Notes: generated by a model from the letters alone, not told the origin. Shown: positions 20,937 to 31,989, counted from the stretch's first letter. The stretch is 64,000 nucleotides of DNA from Syngnathus acus (GCF_901709675.1 NC_051095.1:24140956-24204955), one strand, 5' to 3'. Program-made: numbers and translations.

Positions 20937-21308
20937 AAGATTCAAGATTCAAGAGATTCAAGAGTTTTTTATTCGCCATGTTTGAGCGTGCCAAACAAGG
21001 AATTTGACTTCGGTAAATCACACCCTCTGTTCAACATTTAGGTGACTAACAACACTCAGGACATGTGAAGAATGGCAAATATTCTCAACATCCCCTGATC
21101 TTAAACTCCCAAAAGGGCAAGGAAAAACTCAAAACTCCAGCTAGGGGAAATGAGAAACCTTGAGAAGAGACCACAGATGGGAAGGTCCCTCTTCCAGGAT
21201 GACCAGGCTGCAATGGATGCAGAGAGGACACATAGTACAAACAGTGTAGACAAATTCAAAAAAGGTGTGGAGAGCAGGATGTTATTGCACAGTAATGACT
21301 CTGAGACT

Positions 21309-24300
21309 CTAAGAGTGGTGTGAGTTCATCAGAGCACCAGCCCGGGGGAAGAAGCTGTCTCTGTGTCTGCTGGTTTTGGCGTACCGAGCTCTGTAACGCC
21401 ATCCGGAGGGGAGTAGTTCAAACAGACTGCAACCTGGGTGAGAAGGGTCTGTAGAGATGTTCCTTGCACGTTTCCAGGTCCTGGACAGGTACAAGTCTTG
21501 GATAGATGGGAGGTTGATTCCAATGATCTTTTCTGCAGTCCTGATTGTCCATTGCAGTCTGTGCTTGTCTTGTTTGGAGGCCGATCCAAGCCAGACAGTG
21601 ATGGAGGTGCAGAGGACAGACTGGATGATGGCAGTGTAGAAGGTCTTCAGAAGCTCTTGCGGCAGGTTGAACTTCTTGAGCTGTCTCAGGAAGTACAGCC
21701 TCTGCTGGGCCTTCTTCTGGACAGAGTCTATGTGGCCGGTCCATTTCAGGTCCCGAGAGATTGTGGTTCCCAGGAACTTGAAGGTGTCTGTGGAGAGAAT
21801 AGTATTACTGCGGATAGTGAGGGGTAAAAGTGGTGAAGGGTCTCGCCTGAAATCCACTGTCATCTCCACGGTCTTGAGCGGGTTCAGCTCCAGATGGTTT
21901 TGGCTGCACCAGTGGACCAGCCGCTCCACCTCCTGTCTGTACGCAGTCTCATCACCGTCCTGGATCAGTCCGATGAGAGTGGTGTCGTCTGCATACTTCA
22001 GGAGCTTCACGGGAGAGTCACCTGAGGAGAAATCATTGGTGTAGAGAGAGAAGAGCAGTGGGGAGAGGACGCACCCCTGAGGGGCTCCAGTATTGGTGGT
22101 CCGGGTGTCAGATGTGATGCCCCCCAGCCTCACACGCTGTCTCCTGTTGGTCAGGAAGCTGGTGATCCACTGACAGGTGGAGGCAGGCACCGCAAGCTGG
22201 ATGAGCTTCTGTTGGAGGATGTCAGGAGCGATGGTGTTGAACGCCGAGCTGAAGTCCACGAACAGGATCCTGGCGTACGTTCCTGGGGTGTCCAGGTGGT
22301 GCAGGATGTAGTGCAGTCCCATGTTGACCGCATCATCCACTGACCTGTTTGCCCGGTCGGCAAACTGGAGGGGGTCAAGCAGGGGGCCCGTGACCTCCTT
22401 CAGGTGGTTCAGCACTAACCTCTCGAAAGATTTCATGAGCACAGATGTCAGTGCGACAGGTCTATAGTCATTCAAATCTGTGATGGCGGGCTTCTTGGCC
22501 ACTGGAACGATGGTGGAGCTCTTGAAGCACGAGGGCACCTCACACAGCTCCAGAGAACGGTTAAAGATCCGTGCAAAGGTGGGCGCCAGCTGCTCAGCGC
22601 AGACTTTCAAGCAGGAAGGTGACACGCCGTCTGGGCCCGGTGCCTTCCTGGTCTTTTGTCTCCGGAACATCTGGCGCATTTCCTCCTCGCGGATCTGGAG
22701 TGCGGGCGCGGCCTCTGCAAGAGAGAGTGGGTGACAACGATGATAGAGGTGTGGACAGGGCAGTTGTGGGGAGAGGTGAGTATGTAGATTGTGCTGCAGG
22801 AAGTCCCGTTGTGTGGGAGGACCGATCAAACCTGCAGTAGAACTTGTTTAGCTGGTTAGCAAGCCTTGGGCTCTCCACAGGACGGGGGGTTCGTTTCTTG
22901 TAGACCGTGATGCTCTGCAGACCTTTCCACACTGTTGAGGGATCAGGATTGGCAGAGAGGTGTCTCTTCAGGTTCTCCCCGTAACACCTCCTGGCTTTCC
23001 TGACCTCTCGGTTCAGTGTGTTTCTGGTCTGCCTGAACAGGTCGCGGTCGCCGCTCCTGTAGGCCTCCTCCTTGACTTTGCGCAGCCTCCTGAGGTTCGG
23101 TGTAAACCAAGGTTTGTCGTTGTTGTACGTGCAGAAGGTCTTAGTCTGCACACACAGATCCTCACAAAAACTGATGTGACAGTGTCAGTGAGTTCATGCA
23201 AGTCTGAAGTTGCAGCTTCGAAAACTCCCCAATCGGTGCAGTCAAAGCAGGCTTGGAGGTCCTGCCTTGACTCCACTGTCCACTTCCTCACAGTCCTCAC
23301 CACAGGCTTAGAAGTTTTTAGTTTCTGCCTGTAGGCCGGGATCAGATGAACTAGACAGTGGTCCGAGAGTCCTAAAGCTGCACGAGCCGCAGAGAGGTAT
23401 GCATCCTTGATCACGGTGTAGCAGTGGTCCAGAGTCTGTGCCCCTCTGGTGGGACACGTTACGTGCTGTCTGTATCTGGGGAGTTCGTGTGCGAGGTTCG
23501 CCCTGTTGAGATCACCCAGAACAATGATTAATGAATTTGGTAGAAGTTTCTCCATGTCTGTTACCTGGTCAGCGAGCATCTGCGTGGCTTCACTCGCACG
23601 TGCGTGTGGTGGAATGTAAACAGCCGCCATGACGACCGAGGAGAACTCCTGTGGTGAATAGAACGGCCGGCAGTTTATGAAAAGTGTTTCTAGGAGAGGG
23701 CTGCAAAACTCTTTCAACACCGTGACATCAGTACACCAACGTTCATTAATGTAGAACAGGGGTGGCCAACCAGTCAGAGACTAAGAGCCACATTTTTTTA
23801 CTGTGTACCGCAAAGAGCCACATCCCCCTCCCCCCGAATGGGTTTGCCTCTCCTCCTTTGCGGGAATTCACCTCATGCGCATGCGCGTTTGACGAAAATA
23901 CCATATTGAACTCAAGCGAAGCGAACATGCACAAAAACAAACAAACAAATAAACCCACAAATGTTGATATGAACGTAAAGGAGCCGCATGAAACCCGGCA
24001 AGGAGCCGCATGCGGCTCGCGAGCCGAACGTAAAGGAGCCGCATGAAACCCGGCAAAGAGCCGCATGCGGCTCGCGAGCCGCGGGTTGGCCACCCCTGAT
24101 GTAGAAACAGAGACCACCTCCCTTTGATTTTCCGGAGAGCTCCGCGCTGCGATCTGCCCGCGTTAGCCAAAACCCCGCTAGCTCCACGGCGTGGTGGGGG
24201 GTTCGTTCGCTGAGCCACGTTTCCACAAAGCACAGCGCGGCGGATCTGCTGAAGTCCGTGTTCCTTGAAGTGAGGAGCAGCAGTTCGTCCATCTTGTTCG

Positions 24301-24560
24301 CCAGGGAGCGGACATTCGCCAGATGAATTGACGGTAGGGCAGAACGGAACCCTCTCTGCCTCAGCCTTACGAGTGCTCCGGCTCGTTTTCCGCGCCGCCG
24401 TCGTCGCGCTAGCTTGTACAGCACCGCCGCTCCGGCTAGACTCTCCGACAAACAGTCTGAATCGGAGAGAACAGGAGAGAAAATACCAGAAGAAGACTGT
24501 CCGATGTTTAACAGCGCTTCTCTGGTAAAAGTGATCCGGGATGGACAGCAGAGGACACAG
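21309..24560 (-). pseudogene. Rex1-like ORF2: endonuclease plus reverse transcriptase, disrupted
   Basis: Read leftwards, an N-terminal leader rich in Arg (about 24.38 kb) is followed by the endonuclease: ANVRSLANKMDEL, CFVETWLSE and GKSKGGGLCFY, interrupted by the MITE (24098-23757), then NCRPFYSPQEF, VYIPP, LGDLNRANL and the LGLSDH end. The linker with [11 protein letters not shown] is in another frame (23151-22830), so there are frameshifts near 23.15 and 22.83 kb. The RT (22829-21309, open for 506 codons) has [43 protein letters not shown] and the catalytic [10 protein letters not shown], then a C-terminal LLPSGWRYRARY block. The RT frame is uninterrupted, so decay is modest. Confidence 0.82.
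23757..24098. mobile_element. hAT MITE (342 bp) with perfect 8-bp target duplication
   Basis: The ends CAGGGGTGGCCAAC and GTTGGCCACCCCTG are inverted and flanked by ATGTAGAA on both sides (23749-23756, 24099-24106). Near the right end a 55-bp block is duplicated in tandem (23971-24025, 24026-24080) and contains the palindromic CCGCATGCGGCTCGCGAGCC. It lies within the LINE endonuclease, so it is younger than that LINE. Confidence 0.93.
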
Positions 24561-24636
24561 AAAACACACAAAATATAAGACAAAGAAACAGAGAGCGACT
24601 CACCGTGGCTGCCATCCGCGGCACCATCATATGACA

Positions 24637-24890
24637 TCCTCTGCATTTAACCCATCCCCGTGTGATTTTAATCCATCCCCTGGGGGAGAGGGGAGCAGTG
24701 AGCAGCAGCGGTGCCGCGCTCGGGAATCATTTGGTGATCTAACCCCCCAATTCCAACCCTTAATGCTGAGTGCCAAGCAGGGAGGCAATGGGTCCCATTT
24801 TTATAATCTTTGGTATGACCCGGCCGGGGTTTGAACCCACAACCTTCCAGTCTCAGGGCGGACACTCTACCACTAGGCCACTGAGCTGGA
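24637..24890 (-). mobile_element. tRNA-derived SINE, head and body
   Basis: On the minus strand the head reads GGCCTAGTGGTAGAGTGTCC, with a B box GGTTCAAACCC, followed by a body that ends in GGGTTAAATGCAGAGG. This is a standard teleost tRNA SINE. Its 3' end is displaced to 20899-20936 by the LINE insertion. Confidence 0.82.
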
Positions 24891-25557
24891 TGAATAGAGG
24901 CTCAAAAAATCTCCTACCCCTGGTCGTTTGGTTGCGCAATGTCTTCACACACATCTTCAGAGTAGGGTGAGTTGTGGTTTGCATTTGCATGAAAGGGCTC
25001 CCACATAAAAAGGAAAACAAAAATAAACCAAAAAAAAGAACAGTTAAAAAAGAGGGTGAAAGTGTCATCTAAGTCTTTATTCTTGAGGTATTTTGAAGCA
25101 GAATTTTTTTGGGGAAAGAAATCAAGTTGCTGTGAAGTTTTTGTCAAGAACATACAGAAAGAAAACAAGGGCACTTGTACTTTCTTCTGGTGATTTCTTC
25201 AGAAGCTGCCTTGCATTGTGTCTGTGCACTTGAAGCATTTGGCGCAATTTTGCTGCTCATACTGTTGTTGGCAGTTTGAATGCATGTGACGGTTTCCCCA
25301 AGGACGGCGTTGCATACGCGATCGCGTCGAAGGAGGAAGCCAGCGGCCCAACAACGTATAACAGGGAGCCAGTGCTTATGCACTACAGCCCCTATTTTAT
25401 TTTGCACCATTTTCTTTACTATTTACGCGATGTTTAAAAGCAGATAAGCCTGGCGGCCGCTCCAACCTTCATTAGCAAGCAACTCCTCACGCATGCGCAC
25501 TCTGCATTCACTCTACGGCAGTCACACGCAAGCTGTAAGAATAATCGTTACAAAGTA
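24891..25557. other. Intergenic DNA
   Basis: No recognisable gene, RNA or repeat is seen in about 670 bp. Open frames on the minus strand here have no domain signal. Confidence 0.5.
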
Positions 25558-26082
25558 AAGTCAAACCTCGGTTTTTGACCACAATCCGTTCCAGAAGGCG
25601 GTTCGAGAAGTGAATCGTTCGAATTCCAAATCTTTCTTTCCCATTACAAATGAAAAAAAAAAAATCCGTTCCAAGACTAAAAAAAACAACAACGCCTTTT
25701 GTAAGCATTTTTCATTTGCGAATTTTTGTCCGATCGCGCAACTGCAGTGCACCGCCGAACGCGCAACCGTAGCGCGCTGGGCGCTCACTGTCGCATTACT
25801 TTTAAGAGCGTCTTTGTGTTTTAGGATGGCTTTACTGCTCCCACTTGCTTTCTTTGGAGGCATGATTAGGGGTTAATACAATCCTCAAAGTAACAAAAAT
25901 ACAATAACAACGGAAACAGTCGGCATCCGGGCCGCGCGGTCAGGTTTCCTCGGGTCCTCTCGGCTCATCTCACGAGGTTCGACCTCCGAAAATCTTCGAC
26001 AACCAAAGCAAAAAAATCTTGAATTTTTTGTTCGAATTCCGATTTGCTCGAGAACCGGGACGTTCGAAAACCGAGGTTTGAC
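25558..26082 (-). mobile_element. Tigger-like non-autonomous transposon, copy 1
   Basis: The termini are AAGTCAAACCTCGGTTTTTG (the first base differs from the CAG form of copy 2) and, inverted at the right, CGAAAACCGAGGTTTGAC, with TA on both sides. On the minus strand at about 25863 it keeps the start of a transposase (MPPKKASGSSKAILK), typical of Tigger/jerky-like proteins. The coding core is deleted. A longer relative lies at 33346-34041. Confidence 0.8.
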
Positions 26083-26584
26083 TATTTCTTTATGAAAAGA
26101 AAAGAAGAAAAACCTTCTTCCAAACAAAATGTGATGTGAATGTTTATTGCGAATGATAACACCACTACGCCATTACCTTTTATCTCTGTCGCCATCAAAA
26201 AATGAAAGCCGTTTGCCCCAGCCAAGGGGGGGGGCGGGGCCTTGGCTGGAGGCCCCGCCGTATATTATGAACGCAATAACGAACTTGTATTTGATTCTAC
26301 CCTGGACTACAATGCAGAGTCGGGTCCTGGTAAGTAAACGTTAAACTTTTTGGTGTTGTTGCGGATAACTCTGATAGCTTGTGACTGAGCGTGAAGAGGC
26401 GTGCTGGAATGCGCGAGCGAGTGTGACAGTGACAGTATGATATTCCCCACTTTATTTTGCCATGAAATGGTTGAAAAACAGTGACAGTACGATACAGGAC
26501 AGTGACCAGTAACTCCCCAACGTGAATTGCTTGCGAGACACAAGTACAAATTCTGCACAATTGGGTGTGCTGCTGCCTCATAGC
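26083..26584. other. Intergenic DNA
   Basis: A G-rich inverted repeat (AGCCAAGG...CCTTGGCT) is seen near 26219-26245. Nothing else is recognisable. The last 7 bases, TCATAGC, are the target duplication of the next element. Confidence 0.5.
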
Positions 26585-27143
26585 CAGGGACGTGCGGTCA
26601 GGGGAGGCAAGGCCTCCACTGCCATCATGAAAAGGGGAAAACCAAATTCAATTGGTTTTATTATAAAGTCATTTTCCTTTTAATTTCAATAATTTTGTAT
26701 CATTTTGAACCAAAATTGCTGAATTTTTATAGTTATTTTAAAACCGAAGACGATTCACTCGGAGGAGCCAACGTCCTGTCTAGCCTCCTCTGAGGATTGC
26801 GTAATCACACGGCTGCTGATGTTGACAGGCTATGCAGTTAAACTGAACTGCTCTCTGTCTTTATGTCGCTGTTTAAGTGTTCAAACACTGTGGCTATATT
26901 AATTAATTTCCGTAGTTAAGCTGGTGTATATAATATCTTGTGTTTTTTGTCATCTGTCTGTAACATAGTGTTTCTTTAGATGAACAAAACGGCTTTGAAA
27001 AGAGATCTTACGGAGGCTACGAAAAAAGGTTCTCCAGCCTTATGGCAGGGGGTGCTACTGAGCAGTCGTCCATTTGTTTCATTTTACTTTATTTTTTATT
27101 TTTTTGGTTTTTTTTATTTTTTGTTTTTACAGTTCGTTTTACA

Positions 27144-27300
27144 ATGGAAGATTACATATCCAAACGATTTTCAACTATGGATTTTCGGTTGAAGCAGGAG
27201 GTCATCAGTAAAGGAAGACCAACTCCGGAGTTAAAAGGTTTGATTCGGACAACGTCGTAACGGAGTGGTACGCACAATCGAAAACAAGTTTGTGATTTTA
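27144..27300 (+). pseudogene. ZMYM1/hAT-like transposase N-terminal exon remnant
   Basis: A frame reads MEDYISKRFSTMDFRLKQEV followed by GRPTPELKGLI, then (after a stop) TEWYAQSK. This is the segment that precedes the TTF-type zinc finger in ZMYM1-like hAT proteins, where K.GRPTPEL and EWY are recurrent. The zinc finger and catalytic domain are missing, cut off by the LINE at 27314. A CENP-B-like or BED domain is not seen. Confidence 0.6.
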
Positions 27301-27313
27301 TGTGCTTTATTGA

Positions 27314-28241
27314 GTGCCGAAGAAACCTGCGCCGTCCTGCTTCAATGACTACCGCCCCGTGGCACCGACGGCCATCATCATGAAGTGCTTTGAGCGGCTT
27401 GTCATGGAGCACATCAGATCCATTCTCCCCCCCACCATAGACCCCTTCCAGTTTGCGTACCGAGCCAAACGGTCCTCTGAAGATGCCATCTGCTCTGCCC
27501 TCCACTCAGCCCTCACCCACCTGGAGAGAAGGGACTCGTATGTGAGATTGCTGTTTGTGGACTTCAGTTCTGCATTCAACACCATTGTACCACAGCGACT
27601 CATCTGCAAACTCGACAAGCTGGGCCTCAGTACCTACCTCTGCAACTGGCTACTGGACTTCCTCTGTCAGAGGCCTCAGGTGGTACGTGTTGGCTCAATA
27701 CAGGTCGGAGGTTGACCTGCCGCTGACCATCGATGGTGCTGTGGTGGAGAGGGTGAGCAGCACCAGGTTCCTGGGGGTGCACATCAGTGAGGATCTCTCC
27801 TGGTCCACCAACACCGCATCACTGGCGAAGAAGGCCCAGCGCCGCCTGTACTTCCTGCGGAAACTCGGGCGAGCAAGTGCTCCTCCGGCCGTCATGACTA
27901 CATTCTACCGTGGCACCATTGAGAGCGTCCTCTCCAGTTGTATCGCTGTTTGGGGTAGTAGCTGCACTGAGTACAACATGAAGGCCCTGCAGCGCATAGT
28001 GAACACGGCTGGTAAGATTATTGGTGCTTCACTCCCCTCCCTGAAGGACATTTACACCTCCCATCTCACCCGCAAGGCGACCACGATTGTGAGTGATGTG
28101 AGTCACCCCGCTCACTCTTTGTTTGATCTTCTGCCCTCTGGGAAGAGGTACAGGAGCCTGCGCTCCCGCACCACCAGACTCACCAACAGCTTCATACTCC
28201 AGGCTGTTAGGATCCTGAACTCTCTCCCCCCTTCTGCGTAG
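27314..28241 (+). pseudogene. Rex1-like reverse transcriptase with two internal deletions
   Basis: RT motifs before the break are [22 protein letters not shown] and [15 protein letters not shown]. At about 27691 the sequence jumps over the catalytic region: the QGCVLSP and YADDT blocks present in the sister copies are gone. A second jump at about 27717 removes the segment with [11 protein letters not shown]. After that the C-terminal part ([32 protein letters not shown]) is intact to the stop at 28241. Without the catalytic YADD motif it cannot act as an RT. Confidence 0.85.
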
Positions 28242-28566
28242 CGTCCTGTACTTTTGCGCTATATTCTGACTGTCTGCTGTATGCACGCTTGCTCCATTTT
28301 TGTTCCTCTTATTTATTATTTTATTAGTTATTCATCACTCTTATTTATTCATTGTTTGTGCTTTCTTGCTTTTACTTTGTGTTGTTTACTTGTATGTATA
28401 TTGTGTACTATGTCTTGTCATCGTGGGATAGTGGGAACGTAATTTCGATCTCTTTGTGTATCTTGACATGTGAAGAAATTGACAATAAAGCAGACTTTGA
28501 CTTTGACTTTTGAATTCGTCTATGTGTGCCCTGCGATTTGCTGGAAATTGGTTCAGGGTCTCCCCC
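27314..28566 (+). mobile_element. Rex1-like LINE, 5'-truncated copy 1, with possible 3'-transduced flank
   Basis: The copy starts inside the RT ([15 protein letters not shown]) and ends near 28508 with the family 3' tail GACAATAAAGCAGACTTTGA and TTTGAC repeats. The next 58 bp (28509-28566) are a piece of the SINE-like repeat, and they match, with one difference, the sequence directly 3' of the LINE copy at 57913-59648. This junction shared at two loci suggests read-through and 3' transduction. Confidence 0.75.
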
Positions 28567-28805
28567 GTCTTTTTTGATATGAGATTTTAATTAAAATAGT
28601 TTAAATTAAATAATGAATAAGCCACACTAGAGCAGTGTTCCCCATCCTTTTTTGTGACACGGTTAGGTGCCGGACAAATTTTACCGGGGGGGGGGGGGGG
28701 GGCGTCAGTGCCTCCCCAGTCATGAACCTCACCGCACGTCACTGTCATAGCACAGAGTGGCAGGGCCGGTTCTAGGAATGCACATAAGAGGAGGCAGTCA
28801 GAAAT

Positions 28806-29064
28806 GTGAAGGGGGCATGTTCTTTTTTTTTTTTACACATTTTTAACACTGTTAGTGTTTTCTTCACGGCAGTTGTTAGCTGTGTGTCCAGATCTCAACC
28901 TGGAGAAGTGGATTGCACTCTGTCAGGCCTCTACACTAAGACCTGTCCAGGTTGGGTGTCCCACCTGAAGATTAAAGCTTCTGCTGGTATTGCTATTAGG
29001 GTCACTGAGGCACGCAAACCCCCTGACCACTATAAGGTGGCAATCTCTCAGGGGGGAACATATA
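28806..29064 (+). pseudogene. Exon-like open frame inside the CAGGGCCGG hAT-like element
   Basis: A frame containing SRSQPGEVDCTLSGLYTKTC and WVSHLKIKASAGIA is preceded by a polypyrimidine-poor but AG-ended segment (TTCTTCACGGCAG) and closes near a run of G. The same frame occurs in the copy at 44137-44424. I do not recognise the protein. It does not look like a hAT catalytic domain. It could be a captured host exon or a chance frame. Confidence 0.35.
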
Positions 29065-29083
29065 ATATAAATGTTATATTAAC

Positions 29084-29086
29084 ACA

Positions 29087-29129
<43 letters not shown>

Positions 29130-30198
29130 TATATATACATATATTCAACAACACCATTGTGCGACAACGACTCATCTGCTAACTCGCCAAGCTGGGCCTC
29201 AGTACTTACCTCAGCAACTGGCTACTAGACTTCCTCAGTCAGAGACCTCAGGTGGTACGTGTTGGCGACAAAATCTCCGCCAGCATCACGCTGAGCACGG
29301 GGGCCCCCCAAGGCTGCGTGCTCAGTCCGCTGCTCTTCACCCTGCTGACGCATGACTGCGCTGCAACCTACAGCACCAACCGCATGGTGAAATTTGCTGA
29401 CGACACGACTCTGGTGGGTCTCATCACCAAGGGCGAAGAGACTCAATACAGGTTGGAGGTTGACCTTCTGACCACGTGGTGCAAGGACAACAACCTCCTG
29501 CTGAACGTCAACAAGACCAAGGAGATTGTTGTTGACTTCCGGAAGGGTCACACCCAGCACCTGCCGCTGACCATCGATGGTGCTGTGGTGGAGAGGGTGA
29601 GCAGCACCAGGTTCCTGGGGGTGCACATCAGTGAGGATCTCTCCTGGTCCACCAACACCGCATCACTGGCGAAGAAGGCCCAGCGCCACCTGTACTTCCT
29701 GCGGAAACTCAGGCGAGCAAGTGCTCCTCCGGCCGTCATGACTACATTTTACCGTGGCACCATTGAGAGCGTCCTCTCCAGTTGTATCACTGTTTGGGGT
29801 GGTAGCTGCGCTGAATAGAACATGAAGGCCCTGCAGCGCATAGTGAACACGGCTGGTAAGGTTATTGGTGCTTCACTCCCCTCCTTGAAGGACATTTACA
29901 CCTCCCATCTCACCCGCAAGGCGACCACGATTGTGAGTGATGTGAGTCACCCCGCTCACTCTTTGTTCGATCTTCTGCCCTCTGGGAAGAGGTACAGGAG
30001 CCTGCGCTCCCGCACCACCAGACTCTCCAACAGCTTCATTCTCCAGGCTGTTAGGATCCTGAACTCTCTCCCCCCTTCTGCGTAGCGTCCTGTACTTTTG
30101 CGCTATATTCTGACTGTCTGTCTGTAATTTCGATTTCTTTGTGTCTTGGCATGTGAAGAAATTGACAATAAAGCGGACTTTGACTTTTGACTTTGACT
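29084..30198 (+). mobile_element. Rex1-like LINE, 5'-truncated copy 2, with (TA)n at the 5' junction
   Basis: Comparison with the empty copy at 44092 defines the insertion exactly: TTAAC is duplicated (29079-29083, 30199-30203). The insertion begins with about 50 bp of (TA)n-rich sequence (29090-29137) and then LINE sequence from about 29142, ending in ACTTTGAC repeats. The AT stretch may be junction filler later expanded as a microsatellite. Confidence 0.9.
29142..30085 (+). pseudogene. Rex1-like reverse transcriptase fragment
   Basis: The frame from 29252 shows [19 protein letters not shown], the catalytic [12 protein letters not shown] (YADD variant FADD), [31 protein letters not shown] and [15 protein letters not shown] premature TAG at 29816-29818 (AE*NMKAL) splits the frame from the C-terminal part 29822-30085, which ends LNSLPPSA as in the sister copies. 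Endonuclease and N-terminal RT are absent by 5' truncation. The RT is inactive, but sequence identity to the other copies is high, so it is young. Confidence 0.85.
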
Positions 30199-30561
30199 TT
30201 AACTATTATTTGAGTTGTCGTTAATCATTAGTTATATCACGGGTCATTACGACGAGTTTGGAGTTTTTACTGCTTCTTCCAACTCCTACCGCGCTGACTG
30301 TAACTTGACACTCTCTGGCTGCGTCTTGCCTCATTTGCATACTCACAGTGATTGGATGTTTACGGAGGGGCGCGGAGTCCTGACAGCAGGCTGTGTGAGG
30401 ACACACACTGCACCGACATGAGAGAAGAGAGGGGGCTGATTAACGTGTGTTTCTATCAGCGGATTTTTCACTTCTAAAAGTTTGATTCGAGGGGGCAGGA
30501 CATCTGTTTGAGGGGGCGTTGCCCCCTCTTGCCCCTGCGTAGAGCCGGCACTGCAGAGTGG

Positions 30562-31989
30562 CAAGAGCGGTCACTGCGAAGGAACTGTTTAACCCTGCGC
30601 GTTACAGGTTTAAATCTCGCTCTCAAGATTTACCACCCCTATTTTTATTAATATCATTTATATTATGTTTACAACATCTTGCAGCCATTTCATTGGATGT
30701 TGTGGAGCTTATGCCAGTAGAAATCGCGCGTTGGCGATTGCAATGACTTCTGTCTTTGCATGGAAAGGAAGAAGTGACATATGCCGTAAAGTATGTTAGC
30801 ACATTTGTAGTTTTTTTAGGAATCCTGCCACTCTCCTCAATGATTTTTCGTGTCAGTAAAAGCAGTAGAAACACCACCAAGCCATCACAGTGGTATCATT
30901 AAACTAGTTGTAAGTCGATGTGTTATCATAAGATTTATGAAAATATTTAATGAAGGTTCAAATCCTGTCGAGTACTGATTTTAGATTAACTGTAAAATTG
31001 ACATGTTACACAAATACAACCAAACCAGAATGTCTAAACACTAACATACAGAAATGCATTACTAAGCAGTTTCATTTGTACTGAAGCAATTATAATCTGT
31101 TCAAAAATAAAATCAGATGCAAAAAAGAAATATGTCCTTCTCACTCATCTGTGTTAGTGTTATGTTTCACTGTATTTTTTCGTGTGGTTTCATGTGTATG
31201 AAATAGGGTTAAATAAGATTGCCGTATCATTTTTTTCTAATATGATGATGAATGTGGTTGGGTGGAGCACCCATGCACTCTTGAGTAAGATCCTCAGTGC
31301 TGCTGTTGCTCGCTTGTACTGCCCACAACCATGCAATAAAGCACTTTATAGTTTACATTTTATTTTGATTTCATAGACTGTGCAGGTCTGTTTTATGATG
31401 GGAAAACCTTATTTTTCCTCTAAAAAAAGTGAATAGTCACAATATGATAGTGTAAGGACTTGCCAAAAGTGGGTAATATACAAATGTCGAGAAATGTCCA
31501 TCTCTATCATTTAATTATGACATAGTGTGGTATTTGTCTCAGAGAAATACTGATAGATGTTTCCGCCCTCTGTCAGTCATCACGACTCTGCTTCAATTTT
31601 GTTAAATGTCAGTGAACAGAGAGCAAGCCATCGGCTACAACTGGCATTCACCATATAAGGAAGGACACAAACAAACACATTTTACAACAAGAAATATAGA
31701 ATGAGCATTACTGTGCCCGCCACAGGACACTCACTTAGCAGTCATACATTTGATCTGTATCGAAAACTGACTGACCATACAGTTTAAAGATCGAAATATG
31801 TAATATCCTCACTGATAGTGACTGGTTCACATTACATACTGCCATTTTCAAGGGCTTCTGAACTTATTGCATGTAACCCTCTACTGTAGAAGAGTCTCAT
31901 TGACACTTTTGTCCAGAGCATATGACATCGTTATACTCTATCACAAAAAAGCCTTGAATATTTTGTTGTGTACTTGAAGTACTTATTCA
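30562..31989. other. Intergenic DNA
   Basis: About 1.4 kb of AT-rich DNA with no recognisable gene, RNA or transposon terminus. Confidence 0.5.

Larger units (their letters stand above)
20937..24636 (-). mobile_element. CR1-group (Rex1/Babar-like) LINE, nearly full length, inside a SINE
   Basis: The 3' end (left) is marked by TTGAATC-type repeats read on the minus strand, and the 5' end lies near 24.63 kb where SINE sequence resumes. Endonuclease and RT domains are both present, so the copy is close to full length. It carries a 342-bp hAT MITE in the endonuclease region. A short 3' fragment of the same family sits at 46039-46195. The family name rests on recollection of protein motifs. Confidence 0.78.
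26585..28744 (+). mobile_element. hAT-like transposon with ZMYM1-type coding remnant
   Basis: The termini CAGGGACGTGCGGT and (inverted) CAGTGACGTGCGGT, followed by a matching GGGGAGGCA segment, are flanked by TCATAGC on both sides (26578-26584, 28745-28751). Seven base pairs of duplication are visible; 8 would be expected for hAT. It holds a LINE copy at 27314-28566. Near the right end a G-run and a TTCCCCATCC-type segment suggest a further small insertion. Confidence 0.72.
28761..30553 (+). mobile_element. hAT-like element with CAGGGCCGG ends, filled copy
   Basis: The ends CAGGGCCGGTTCTAGGAATG and (inverted, right end) CAGTGCCGGCTCTACGCAGG are flanked by a perfect 8-bp duplication CAGAGTGG (28753-28760, 30554-30561). 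It carries a LINE insertion at 29084-30198. A second copy at 44092-44767 lacks the insertion. It inserted 9 bp from the right end of the neighbouring hAT-like element. Confidence 0.92.
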
